Shown here piece after piece: positions 34,985 through 45,700 of a stretch of DNA of 64,000 nt. This DNA is from G963663615 sp963663615 (GTDB taxonomy: Bacteria; Bacteroidota; Ignavibacteria; Ignavibacteriales; Melioribacteraceae), in the NCBI GenBank assembly GCA_963663615.1, contig OY760517.1, positions 3,534,001 to 3,598,000 of the forward strand, written 5' to 3'. Position 1 is the first letter of the stretch. Each line of letters starts with the position of its first letter. The notes under the pieces are model-generated. The model was given only the letters and a program-made list of their open reading frames with translations, did no database searches and was not told where the DNA came from. The translations under genes and the position numbers were made by a program.

Positions 34985-37900
34985 TTAAAATAGTTCGAAT
35001 GATAACTTAACACCCCAGTAAATATCTCTTGGGTTAAGGAAATTCAGGAATTCCATATTTGGCATATTGATATACTGTTTATTATCAAGTATTTCATCAA
35101 CTTTGCCCTGATCTACTTTTTCCCAGGAACCATTTACAAACTGTTTGTAAGTTCTTGAACCGGTATCCCAGTAAATTGCACTTTCCTTAATCTGTGCTAC
35201 CTGCATAGTTTCGGTATTTGCCTTAATCATTGGAACATAATCGCCACGTATTCTATAATCACCAGGTTTGTCATCACCAGGAATATTTGCAATTCCGGCA
35301 CCAAGTTCATTCAGTTTGTCTTCTGGCAAGTGTAACGATTCCATATAATCATAATAGTCATTACCATCATAGAAACCATACTGTGTCATGTATTTTAGAT
35401 TAAGAGCGTTTGAAATATCCGCAAACAGCTCAAGATTTACACCGTAAATATTAAAATCTTTACTGATACGTAGGTCAAGTCCCCAGCTATCGTTCCACTG
35501 GAAATTGTTTGAAATACCTGGTATTGAACCTCTACCAGTATAAGTTAGGTAGTAGCCATTGCTCCAGCTACCCAAAATATTCAAATTCCAGTCGCCTAGA
35601 GGATAAAATCCTTCATATTCCGGTCCAAATTCTTCTGGTGTAAATATATTAAGATTTACCCTTGCATAAGGACGTGGAACAGGTTTACTCTGGTAAGCAT
35701 CTGTTTCTTCGCGTTCATAATTGCGCTGCTGACCAGGGTTTTCATAATAACGGCTAAATCCAAAACGTCCGGAGGTACTTACCTGATAAGTATAGTTTAC
35801 AAAACCTCTTACCCACATACCACGGTTTTTACTTAATGTAAACTCAAAACCTCTAATATCTGCATATGAGTTTGGTTCAGAAATAAGATAGTTAACATCA
35901 TTTGAGCGGTTTGTATATCTTACTGTAAGTGGCTGTTGTGTTACGTCTTTATAATAGCCTGCCAATCTTAACAGGAACATATCGTAAATATTATGTTCGT
36001 AACCAAGTTCATACTGAATAGTTTTTTCAAGCGGGTTGTTCGGATTAGCTATACGTTCAACTGATCTGGTTCCTGACTGGCGAACCATGTAAAGGTTTTC
36101 GGGAGTAGGAATTGATCTCTGATGACCATAGTTAAAGAACAATTTGCTATTAACAGAAATTGGGAATGCAATACCCAAACGAGGACTAATAGTTAACTGT
36201 TTTTCAGTTGCTTCTTTTGGAAGAAGGCTATCAAGTCCTGGTGCTGTAGCATCTTTAGCCATAAAGGCACTGGTATAAGTATCATAAACATACCATTCAC
36301 CACCCGGATCAAGATAATCAACACGTAAACCAACGTTTGCAATCATACCTTCAAATTCAAGTTTATCCTGAACGTAAAGACCACCATAAACAGGAGTTGA
36401 TTCCCATTTTGATTGTGTATTTCCATCTTTCAGGTATGAGTCGTAACTTGCATAATTAGTTCTGTTATCTGTATATGTCATTTCAAAACCAGTTTTAATC
36501 TGGTTGTATTTATCTAACTGACTTGTATAATCAAATTTGGCTCTGTAAACTGCAACAAAAGATGAGTCTCGAGAGTTACTCATACCAACACCACTTCTCA
36601 TACCTGAAGCAATACCATTTGAAGGATTTGGCATAAATCCGAATGGTGCTTCATCAGTATAGAAACTTGAACCAAACAGGTAATTACTGTCAAGGTCCCT
36701 GTTTCTGCCCGGGTTAGTTGAATAATCTGAAGCAAATCGAGAAACAATAAATTCATAAAACGATCTTTCCGAAAGAGCGTGAGTTAATTTAAAACCGATG
36801 TTATTACGTTTTACAAGAGTTGGTGCCCAGTAATCTGTAGCAAACATTCTTGTATCAGTATAACTTACACGATCCATAACCCCAGCAATACCGGAAGTTG
36901 AGCGGAATATACCGGTAAGACCACTGTTGTTGTTATTTGTACCAGACTGTTCGCCATACAAAAATTCACCCATCAGTTTCATTCCTGGCATAATATCACC
37001 AGTAACTTTAAATGATGTTGAAAAATCGGCATAGTAGTCTTTTGATAAAGGGATAACATACATTTCCCTGTTACCTCTGTATGAAGCAAGGAAACGAAGG
37101 TTACCGAAGCGACTAAGATAAGGAACAGGACCTGAAACAGACATATCCATTTCATAGTCAGGGTCTTCAATATCAAGGTCTCTTCTGTGCTGCCATAAAA
37201 ACAGTTCCTGAGCAGCAGCAGGAGTTAAATCGTTTGTAGGATCATCATCCTGTAACGAAGCAAGAGCAACAGCATTCCAGCCTTCAAAATCCTGATACTG
37301 ATTTTGTGTCCATTCATCCCATGCACCATTCTGAGTACCAGTCCAGCAAACTGCATCATCAGTATAAGAACGCAAGAAATATGAATTAAGTGAGTGTGCC
37401 GGATCGCCAAAATGTTTAGGACTTGCAGGTCTGTAACGACCAATAAATCTCACACTATATTTATTAACATCACCCTCACGGGTAACAACATTTACCAAAC
37501 CTGAACGAATGTTACCATGTTCTGCATTAAAACCACCTGTTTGAACCTGAATATCTTCAACAGAGGTCATACTGATAGCGGTATAAGGAGTATTATCCCT
37601 TTCATCTCGCATGGTAATACCGTTAATAACATAAGCAGTCTGTCTTGCAGTACCACCACGAATAACAGGACCGTCATCACCATAAGTAATACCAGCCTGA
37701 AGAGCAATAACTCTGTTAGCATCGGTAGTAGGAAGAGCTTCAATTTCTTCCGAGGAAATATTTGCTCTTGAAGATGCAACGTCCTGTTGAACAACAGGTT
37801 CTTCGGCAACGATTACAATTTCATCCATTGCTACATCTTCGGTAGAAAGATTTATATCAATAGAAGTAGTTTGGTCGATATTAACACGAATATCAACAAC

Positions 37901-38155
37901 TTTCTGTGCTGTATAACCTATATATGAAGCAGCCAGATTATATCTGCCCGGAGGCAAGTTAAGGATAGCATAAAAGCCATCAATATTAGTAGCTGCACCA
38001 TAATTGGTTCCTTCAAGAATAATGTTCACACCAATAAGAGGTTCACCAGTATTAGCATCTTTAGCATAACCGGATATTTTACCTGTAGTTTGCGGAAGCA
38101 CCTGAGAGAAACCAATTAGAACGCCAAGCAATATAAGGCGTAAAATATTTCTCAT
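34985..38155 (-). CDS. TonB-dependent receptor with carboxypeptidase-regulatory-like domain
   Basis: The start at 38155 (MRNILRL) gives 1056 residues; CAGGAGA lies 9 bases upstream. A longer frame from 38224 overlaps the upstream gene and puts residues before the signal peptide. After the signal peptide comes a CarboxypepD_reg-like domain (about 25-110; GKISGYAKDANTGEPLIGV). The plug domain (about 120-225) has QAGITYGDDGPVIRGG and VEDIQVQTGGFNAEHG. The 22-strand barrel ends in YWGVKLSFELF with a terminal aromatic. It would import a substrate across the outer membrane using TonB-ExbBD energy. No SusD gene is adjacent; instead a lipoprotein precedes it and the exported VPNP protein follows. The substrate is unknown, though the glycan-binding genes downstream suggest a carbohydrate. 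Confidence 0.9.
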   Translation of the reverse strand: MRNILRLILLGVLIGFSQVLPQTTGKISGYAKDANTGEPLIGVNIILEGTNYGAATNIDGFYAILNLPPGRYNLAASYIGYTAQKVVDIRVNIDQTTSIDINLSTEDVAMDEIVIVAEEPVVQQDVASSRANISSEEIEALPTTDANRVIALQAGITYGDDGPVIRGGTARQTAYVINGITMRDERDNTPYTAISMTSVEDIQVQTGGFNAEHGNIRSGLVNVVTREGDVNKYSVRFIGRYRPASPKHFGDPAHSLNSYFLRSYTDDAVCWTGTQNGAWDEWTQNQYQDFEGWNAVALASLQDDDPTNDLTPAAAQELFLWQHRRDLDIEDPDYEMDMSVSGPVPYLSRFGNLRFLASYRGNREMYVIPLSKDYYADFSTSFKVTGDIMPGMKLMGEFLYGEQSGTNNNNSGLTGIFRSTSGIAGVMDRVSYTDTRMFATDYWAPTLVKRNNIGFKLTHALSERSFYEFIVSRFASDYSTNPGRNRDLDSNYLFGSSFYTDEAPFGFMPNPSNGIASGMRSGVGMSNSRDSSFVAVYRAKFDYTSQLDKYNQIKTGFEMTYTDNRTNYASYDSYLKDGNTQSKWESTPVYGGLYVQDKLEFEGMIANVGLRVDYLDPGGEWYVYDTYTSAFMAKDATAPGLDSLLPKEATEKQLTISPRLGIAFPISVNSKLFFNYGHQRSIPTPENLYMVRQSGTRSVERIANPNNPLEKTIQYELGYEHNIYDMFLLRLAGYYKDVTQQPLTVRYTNRSNDVNYLISEPNSYADIRGFEFTLSKNRGMWVRGFVNYTYQVSTSGRFGFSRYYENPGQQRNYEREETDAYQSKPVPRPYARVNLNIFTPEEFGPEYEGFYPLGDWNLNILGSWSNGYYLTYTGRGSIPGISNNFQWNDSWGLDLRISKDFNIYGVNLELFADISNALNLKYMTQYGFYDGNDYYDYMESLHLPEDKLNELGAGIANIPGDDKPGDYRIRGDYVPMIKANTETMQVAQIKESAIYWDTGSRTYKQFVNGSWEKVDQGKVDEILDNKQYINMPNMEFLNFLNPRDIYWGVKLSFELF

Positions 38156-38213
38156 TTTAAATTCTCCTGAGTTCTGATTTTTAGTTAACATGTTCATAAA
38201 GTTACCTGCCAGC

Positions 38214-39134
38214 TTAAATTTCAATTATTATTTTTGCTGTACCTTCAGGAAGAACATCCTCAACAACATTAAGCATATACGATGTTCCTGTTTGAACATC
38301 CTGAGGAATAGTTGCTTCAAGTACCGGATAAGTAATAATTGAAGATAGAACTGGATTTGTTGCTTTCAGAACAACCGATATTTTAGCTCCGGATAAATCT
38401 GTTGGAAAAGTTAAACCTGAAGGAGCATTGTTAAGAAAATCTTCACCAGGAAAACCAAAAGGATTAGCACCCGAGTAACTGTTATCCAGGTCAGCACCAA
38501 TTGCACTTGAGAATTCTCCGGTTGATACTTCTGTACCATTTATTTCAATAAATGCTTCATAAGTATAACCAGTTCCAGCCACACCAAAACCTAATCCTGC
38601 AACAGGACCGTTTTCAAAACCAACTGAATCAACGAACCAAAATCCGCTTTTTTCATTGTCAGTTAAATCGTCTGTAGGAGTAAAAACTGTATAGTAATTA
38701 TTCGTGCCGCTATAACTGCCCATGTGAGTTTTGGAAGTTATATCAACATCATTTGCGAACAAGGAACCTTCAATAATTCTTAGTCCCCTGACAGAAGGAT
38801 ACGTTTCGCTATAATGTCCTGTCGTATCTTCAATGGTAACAAAAAATGTAACCATATCATGAATATCGAATAATACTTTGTCAGTAACAAATGAAGCTGT
38901 TCCATCTTGATTTACATTAAAGTAATCAACAACACCATCAACTTTCTTATTGTTGACCATTCGGTCCTTGAAAGTGTTCCAGACTACATAAGTAAGTGTA
39001 TCTGGTAGTTGCTTCAAGTTTTTAAAACTGAACTCAACCTTCGATACATTTTCTTTGTTTTCCGGTTCAATTACATCACAAGCCGAGGCAATTACCATCA
39101 AAAACAAAGCTAAATACACTACTAGTTTTTTCAT
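38214..39134 (-). CDS. predicted lipoprotein at the head of the TonB receptor locus
   Basis: The start at 39134 (MKKLVVY) is favoured because GGAGAT lies about 10 bases upstream and the signal peptide begins there, giving 306 residues. The lipobox is IASAC with Cys19. The mature protein is beta-rich with no recognised domain (FSFKNLKQLPDTLTYV near the start). It ends close to the TonB receptor start, so they are certainly co-transcribed. By position it could take the place of SusD or act as a surface binding partner, but no sequence similarity to SusD was seen. It is probably the first gene of the 39134-27981 operon, with a TAATTTTG element about 70 bp upstream. Confidence 0.72.
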   Translation of the reverse strand: MKKLVVYLALFLMVIASACDVIEPENKENVSKVEFSFKNLKQLPDTLTYVVWNTFKDRMVNNKKVDGVVDYFNVNQDGTASFVTDKVLFDIHDMVTFFVTIEDTTGHYSETYPSVRGLRIIEGSLFANDVDITSKTHMGSYSGTNNYYTVFTPTDDLTDNEKSGFWFVDSVGFENGPVAGLGFGVAGTGYTYEAFIEINGTEVSTGEFSSAIGADLDNSYSGANPFGFPGEDFLNNAPSGLTFPTDLSGAKISVVLKATNPVLSSIITYPVLEATIPQDVQTGTSYMLNVVEDVLPEGTAKIIIEI

Positions 39135-39204
39135 GAAAAATATCTCCAAATTTTAATTGGATTTTGAATATTGTTTAACGGTTATTTGTACTTTTATAAA
39201 AACC

Positions 39205-39212
39205 CAAAATTA
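39205..39212 (-). promoter_or_regulatory. candidate -7 element for the 39134-27981 locus
   Basis: The minus strand reads TAATTTTG, a full TAnnTTTG match, about 70 bp before the lipoprotein start. A TTTG lies 16 bp further upstream, shorter than the usual 19-20 bp spacer. Confidence 0.4.
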
Positions 39213-39321
39213 CCGACATCCAAGATATCAAATTATCTCTTAATTCAATGTTATTAAATCTAAAAGTTATACGTTTTTTTTTAATTACTATAACAAAAAC
39301 TATTAGTTTTCATTAAAATTA

Positions 39322-41670
39322 CTACTTAAGCAGCAACATTTTTTTACTCGATACAAATCCATCAGTCCTTAGTGAATAAATATAAATACCACTTGGCAAT
39401 GAAGAAGCATCAAACGTAGCTGAATAATAACCGGCACCGAGGTTTTTATTTACCAGCTCAGTAACAAGTTCACCTAACATATTGTACACTTTAAGACTTA
39501 CATTGGAATACCTTGTAATCTGGAAATCAATTCTGGTTTCCGGATTAAACGGGTTAGGATAGTTCTGGCTAAGGTTATATTCCTGAGGAACACCAGTTTC
39601 AGCAACATCAACACCAGTTGTTGAAGTTTTAAAGTAGTGTGGTTCCGACCATTTACCATCGCCATACTGATTGCTACCTCTAACTCTCCAGAAGTGGAAA
39701 GAACCCAAGGCTAACATTCCATCAAAATAAAACGAAGTATCGGCAACTATTACTGTATCAAGTACAACTGAACCGGGAGCAAAATCTCGACTTCTTGCTG
39801 CCTGAATATGATACTCTTCCGCTGCTTCAGTTGAATTCCACTCAAAGTCGAAGTTTGTTGGCGGAACACCACTTACTCTGTCCGGAGGATAAATAGCAAC
39901 TGAATTTCCCGGGAATGCAGTAGTATAGCTGAATGAACCTGTATATTCACTTTCACCCGCAAGATTTTCTGCTTTTGTACGCCAGTAGTATTTAGTTAAT
40001 CCATCCATATCAGCAAATGTGTATGTAGTATCAAGTAATCCCGATTCATCTATTAACAGATTTTCAAAATTTTCATCGCTAGCTACCTGAAGTCCATAGG
40101 AACCCGCTCTTTCTGCATAATTCCATTTTACTGTTAATGTATCTTCGGCATCATCAGCCTGATCAGCTGGTGAAGCTAACAGTGGTAGTTCAGGTCTTGT
40201 TACTTGAACATAATTACTGTTACCACTTTCGTTATTACTACGATCTAGTGAAGTAACAGTTATATAAATAGACTCATCGCCTATTGCTTTAGGATATGTT
40301 GCAATTGGAGCACCTACAATATCCAGAATATTTTCATTGTTATCAAAGTCAGATGGTGCAGCGTTCTCATCTGCAAACTTGTATAGTGCATAGAAGAAAG
40401 CTGAATCATTATCAGAAGCCAGTGAAGGTTTTTCCCACTGAAGTGCAGCATAAGCTGTGCCTTCAACACGCTCAAATACAATATTTTGCGGTGCATTTGG
40501 TGGTGTACTATCTTTCCAGTCCATTAGTGGTGGTAGAGCGGGATCCTTGTAATAGCTGTTCTTAAGCACTGTATGAAAACCAAACATATTGTCTACAAGG
40601 TCTGATGCTTTAAAGAATACACTTCCCTTAATTTTTGCATTTCCCCTGTCGATATCAAGCTGGTTTACCAATTCAGCGGAGGAATACTTTTTATTAAATA
40701 TATGTCCCGGATACATATGTCTGCCATAGGCATCTGCCGAATCAGCCCAGAAAGTTGACAAAGTTACATAATCCTGACTTCCACCAATTTTCCAGTAAAG
40801 CTGTGGAGTTAAGTAGTCAATAGAATGTTCGCGCAACCATGCCATAGGATCGGCATAAATTACATTATATGCATCCATACCGGAAATATTTGATGGCACA
40901 TGGTTTTTCCAGATACCAAACGGACTAATACCAAACTTAAGGTATGGTTTAATAGTATTAACGCTATCCATAATCATTGCCATCATACGATTAACGTTAT
41001 CTCTTCTCCAGTCGCCCCTGTTTGTAAAACCATTATTGTGTTGCTGGAACGTAGCATCATCCTGGTTGGAAATCTGATCTGGCGGGTATGGATAAAAGTA
41101 GTCATCCATATGAATACCGTCAATATCGTATCTGCGAATTACATCAGCAATAATTTTAGCATTGTACTCGCGAACTTCGGGAAGACCCGGATCAAGTATT
41201 TTAATTGTACCAAAATCAAGTATCCATTCTGTATGGGTATTTGATATGTGGTTAGGTGAAACCGAATAAAGTCCAACCTTTTTTACTGCACGGTAAGGAT
41301 TAAACCATGCGTGTAATTCAATCCCCCTTTTATGGGCTTCTTCAATCGCAAATTCAAGCGGATCGTAAAGCGGGGATGGAGGTGTACCTTGTGAGCCTGT
41401 TAACCAGTAACTCCATGTTTCGTAAGGCGATTTGTAAAGAGCGTCGCATTCCGGACGTATCTGAAACATAACAACGTTAATGTTTGCCTCTTTAATCTGA
41501 TCAAGCATTTCGATAAGCTCGGCTTTCTGCTCATGTACCGGAAGGAACGGAGTTGAAGGCCAATCGAGGTTTGTAACAGAAGCAATCCAGGTAGAGCGGA
41601 ACTCTCGTTTTGGATTCTGTGCGGCAAGAAATGTTGCCGCACAAAGAAAGATTAAAAGGATTTTTTTCAT
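39322..41670 (-). CDS. GHL10-family glycosyl hydrolase-like protein with FN3 modules and type IX sorting domain
   Basis: The 782-residue protein has a signal peptide (1-17). The GHL10/DUF187 domain (about 20-375) starts with REFRSTWIASV and contains FQIRPECDALY, HAWFNPYRA and DGIHMDDYFYPYP, the region that carries acidic active-site candidates. Two to three fibronectin-like modules follow (about 385-690). The C-terminal sorting domain has LSQNYPNPFNPETRI and ends KKMLLLK. GHL10 relatives include E. coli DigH, which cleaves denuded peptidoglycan glycan strands, so a glycan or peptidoglycan substrate is likely. It is surface-exported by the type IX system. It is the last gene of the locus beginning at 49140, 27 bp after the PorV-like gene. 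Confidence 0.88.
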   Translation of the reverse strand: MKKILLIFLCAATFLAAQNPKREFRSTWIASVTNLDWPSTPFLPVHEQKAELIEMLDQIKEANINVVMFQIRPECDALYKSPYETWSYWLTGSQGTPPSPLYDPLEFAIEEAHKRGIELHAWFNPYRAVKKVGLYSVSPNHISNTHTEWILDFGTIKILDPGLPEVREYNAKIIADVIRRYDIDGIHMDDYFYPYPPDQISNQDDATFQQHNNGFTNRGDWRRDNVNRMMAMIMDSVNTIKPYLKFGISPFGIWKNHVPSNISGMDAYNVIYADPMAWLREHSIDYLTPQLYWKIGGSQDYVTLSTFWADSADAYGRHMYPGHIFNKKYSSAELVNQLDIDRGNAKIKGSVFFKASDLVDNMFGFHTVLKNSYYKDPALPPLMDWKDSTPPNAPQNIVFERVEGTAYAALQWEKPSLASDNDSAFFYALYKFADENAAPSDFDNNENILDIVGAPIATYPKAIGDESIYITVTSLDRSNNESGNSNYVQVTRPELPLLASPADQADDAEDTLTVKWNYAERAGSYGLQVASDENFENLLIDESGLLDTTYTFADMDGLTKYYWRTKAENLAGESEYTGSFSYTTAFPGNSVAIYPPDRVSGVPPTNFDFEWNSTEAAEEYHIQAARSRDFAPGSVVLDTVIVADTSFYFDGMLALGSFHFWRVRGSNQYGDGKWSEPHYFKTSTTGVDVAETGVPQEYNLSQNYPNPFNPETRIDFQITRYSNVSLKVYNMLGELVTELVNKNLGAGYYSATFDASSLPSGIYIYSLRTDGFVSSKKMLLLK

Positions 41671-41697
41671 ATTGTCTCTAACCCAATATTATATTAT

Positions 41698-42705
41698 TTA
41701 GAAATTTATTGATACAGCAAAATGTTGTACTTCTTCCAAAACATCCATATCCTGATATGCATAATCAAATGATACTACAAGGTTTGGAGCAAACTCATAT
41801 TTAAGTCCCGCACCGAGTGTATAACTTTCAACCGAATTATCAAGGAAAATAGATTTGTAACCACCACGCAATGCAAGAATATTCATAAATACATATTCTG
41901 CACCGGCATTAAGTGATTCATCATTATCATTTGGATGGAGTGCATCAACAGCAACAGTAAGTTTATTCATATCATCATTAAAAACATCCATTGCCAGACC
42001 AACCCTGAATGTAAGAGGAATTGGGAACTCATCCGTGTTTAGTTTGGCAAGTATCTGATTATTATTACCATTACTATTAGGATCAACATCATGCTGAACG
42101 TATAAAGCCTTACCGTCAATCTGCATATCGCTACCAAAGTTGGTAATGGATGAACCAATTCTTAAACCATAAATTTCAGAATGGAACAGCACACCAATAT
42201 CAAAGGCAACCGTACTTGCAGAAGAGTTCCATATAGTTTGCTGAACATATTTCACAGTTCCACCCATAGAAAATCTGTCAGTTAAATTATATGCGTAAGT
42301 AAGACCAATAGCCATATCCGAAGGATTATACATTTCACCGGTACCTTCCTGTTCAACGAGGTTGGTCACTTCAATATCACCATAATCGAGATATTGAATT
42401 TGCATACCAACTGCACCCATTTCACCAAGATTTACAACAGCACCGGCATAGTTATAGTTAATATCGGCAAACCACTGTGTATGATTAAAAGTAGCTCCAC
42501 TGGTACCCATTCGCGAAACACCTGCGGGGTTCCAGTAAAGTGCAGTAATATCATCAGCAGTTGCCACAAAAGCCCCACCCATTGCAATTGCCCTTGGACC
42601 AACGGCAATGTTCAAAAATGGAGCAGCAGTAGAACCTGTCTTGCTCTGCCCAATAACGAAGCAGGTAGCAAGAAGAAAAGTTAACAATATCAAAATCTTT
42701 TTCAT
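41698..42705 (-). CDS. PorV/PorQ-family outer-membrane barrel
   Basis: The 335-residue paralogue of 31864-32886 has a signal peptide (1-19) and the family signature FLNIAVGPRAIAMGGAFVA followed by LYWNPAGVSRM. Beta strands run through to a C-terminal AVSINF ending in Phe, as expected for outer-membrane insertion. It is likely an outer-membrane partner in export or attachment of the large protein encoded 12 bp upstream (42718-46314) or the hydrolase encoded downstream. The two PorV-like genes share order and orientation in their loci. The canonical PorV of the organism is presumably elsewhere. Confidence 0.88.
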   Translation of the reverse strand: MKKILILLTFLLATCFVIGQSKTGSTAAPFLNIAVGPRAIAMGGAFVATADDITALYWNPAGVSRMGTSGATFNHTQWFADINYNYAGAVVNLGEMGAVGMQIQYLDYGDIEVTNLVEQEGTGEMYNPSDMAIGLTYAYNLTDRFSMGGTVKYVQQTIWNSSASTVAFDIGVLFHSEIYGLRIGSSITNFGSDMQIDGKALYVQHDVDPNSNGNNNQILAKLNTDEFPIPLTFRVGLAMDVFNDDMNKLTVAVDALHPNDNDESLNAGAEYVFMNILALRGGYKSIFLDNSVESYTLGAGLKYEFAPNLVVSFDYAYQDMDVLEEVQHFAVSINF

Positions 42706-42717
42706 TTTCTTACTCCA

Positions 42718-45700
42718 TTATTTAATCAGGGCAAATTTACCGATTTTAGTACCAATGTTAGGAACCTCAACAACAAAGACGTACACACCAAATGCCACAT
42801 CAATGTTTTCTTCCGTTCTAAGATTCCAGGTAACATTACCCTGGTACAAATCGTTATGATGCAATGTTTTTATTAAATCGCCCCTCACTGTATATATCGA
42901 TATCTTCGCATCAGGAGGAACTTTTGTAAACCATATCTCTCTTTCACCGCGTCCGCTCGATTGTGTACTTAACAGTTTTGCTTCTGCTGCATGTGTTACA
43001 ACATATGGGTTAGGTACAACTTTGATATCGTCAAGACTAGCACTAGCTGCATCCTTATCAATATATGCTGATTCCATTGTGAATGTTAGTTCGTCAACAC
43101 TACTGAATGGTTTGAGGGTAGAAAGAGATAAAGTACCACTGTTTTCAATAGGAGCATTTAAAGAATCATAAAAAATCTCGATTCGCCATGTAGGTAAATA
43201 TTCACCCTGAACAGGTTCTTTCAACACTATTGTGTGTGTAGTTGAGAAATTACCGAACGTCCAGTAAGAGAAGTTTACATACTGATCAGTGGTAAGGTTT
43301 TTAACCTTAAAATTAACATCCTTGGCTGGAATAAGGTTTGAACCAACCGGTGGCCAAGAAAGTGTATCTGCCACTGACTGTCCAACAACTTCATCAAAAA
43401 ACTCAACCTGATAGTTATTTGGAATGCCGTTATTTCTAACAGCTGGTAAAGGACCAGCAGCATTTCTGGTAAATTCGTAGAAGTTGTAAGTTGGTGCAGG
43501 ATCAGAACCAATTCCTTCAAAACCAGATTTGGATGAGTCAATTTTCACCCTCCAGTCGTTTTGAATTTGAACCCTGAAACCATCCCTGATCGGAGTTTCA
43601 CCTGAAAATTTGGTTGATTTGTTAATAAGCGTATCATATTCGGCTTTATAACTTGTTAAACCGTTAACTCCAACTTTTATTCCGTTAACCCTTATTGTAT
43701 CAACATCGGCAGGAATAGTAACCGAGTCGCCAGGGCTTACAAGGTAAGAAGTATTAATTTCAGAAATGTAAACTGAATCCGGTCTCTGCAAATCAATAAG
43801 CGACCAGGTTTCGGTTAAACCTTTTTTAGTTGTATCGGTAAATACTATTTTGTAACTGTAACCATCTTTAACCGATGCATCATCAATCATATCAAGATAG
43901 GCACTACCAGTTGCACGGTATGTACTACTCTTTACAAAATCGGTATATTCGGCATCTTTATAACCTGCCGGTCTTACACCCGGTGTAATAACACCAGTAT
44001 TTATATCGGTAGTAACTTCACCGGTATTTTCACGATAAATAAATTTCGAGTTTTCCGATGGGAAAATATCAAGTGAATCTGCACCCCTGTCGTAAGCACA
44101 AACTGCATAATAATATGTTTGACCAGCAGTTACTGTACTATCAACAAATTTATTTATTAAACCGGTATCTTCACCAAGATTAAAAGTAACACCACCAATC
44201 TGGCTTAACAATTCATATGATGGATAGAAGTATCCTTCGATACCATCATCAAGATCGTACTGTGCAATTGGTTTATCAAATGATAGAACACCTCTTGCAT
44301 TAGTAATTGTTCTTGCATCCTGGAAACCGTCATCAGTTGCCCTGTAAATCTTGTAACCCTGAAAATCGTAATCCTTTGTAATAAAGTCTCTTGAATTTTC
44401 AGACTCTTCACCATCCCAGTAAATTACAACATTACCATCTTCCTGAGCAAGTGTAACTGTAGGTTTTTTAGGAGGCTGAGGGAATTTGTAACCAGCGTTA
44501 TAAATCTGCTGAACAATACTTTTGTTTGAGAAAATATCTCTTCTGTCTTCACCAAATAATAGTGAAACGGAAAATCTCTCAATACCTGTAATATTTAGGT
44601 CTTCATTAGAAGCAGGAAGCGGGAAGTAACCAGAAGCATATATAAAGTCACCATCCTGAGGCTGACTTGAAACCACATCGAAAGCACCCGGAACCATTCT
44701 TAACCAAAGGTCGGCATCGTTATCCATATCAGGAGCTTCATTAATATTAAAGAAGTTAAAGCTGGTTAAACCAATCTGATCTGATTCATCAGGGTCAGTT
44801 CTACCAAAGTTTGGTTCGCCCTGTGTAGGCACACCATCATCTTCACCTAAATCAGGACCAGGATAACCATCATCATCAGGACCAAGTCCATCTGTACCAA
44901 GGTCATCATAATCAGCAGACCAGTCACCATCTTCATCAATATCGTTGTCACGTCTTTCATCGATTAGCGGATCAGTTGCTTCAAGCGAACTGAAATAATC
45001 AGTATATCTTAAAGCTTCGTTACCGTTATCAATTCTTGAGTAAACATGAATAGCAATGTTTTCATCAATAAGACCATCAAGGTCGTTATCAATACCATCA
45101 ACAGCAGTTGTATCAGGATTCCAAACACCACCGTTATTTTCTGCATGACCTTCCTGAACTGTCATTCCCGGATAAACATGGAATTCAGTACCAAGAGACA
45201 GAAGTGTAGTATCTGTATTAGCTTCAATAGTGAAGTATGACCTTTCGTAAGTATCCTCATCAATCAGGATAATTCTATCGCCGGCATTATAAGTAATTTC
45301 ATCGAAATCACTTACAGATAATTGCGGGGATGCCGGGTCTTCTGAATCACCATCATTATCGATACCATCGTAAGGGTTACCGGGAGATTCAAGGTAGGCA
45401 TAACCAACATAACCAACTTCCTGCCCTTCGTTACCAACGTTATCATTATCCCAGGAGTAAGTTATCCAGTCCTGCGAATCGAAGAACCCAAGGTCGTCTC
45501 CACTATCACCGTCACCGCCGGCAAGAGTACCAACAACAGTACCAAAGTTAGCTTTTTTATAAGTTGTTGTACCTTCGTTTTTAATATCATATAACCAGAA
45601 GATTACGTCTTCAGCAAGGAAACTTGACCACTGAAAACCTCTTTGGCGTAGTTGCAAACCCATACCGTGTCTTTTAGGATCGGTACTATCGGGAATAAAC

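Noticed and set aside
38156..38224. Longer N-terminus for the TonB receptor starting at 38224
   Set aside because: It overlaps the upstream lipoprotein gene, adds residues before the signal peptide, and a good ribosome binding site precedes the ATG at 38155.
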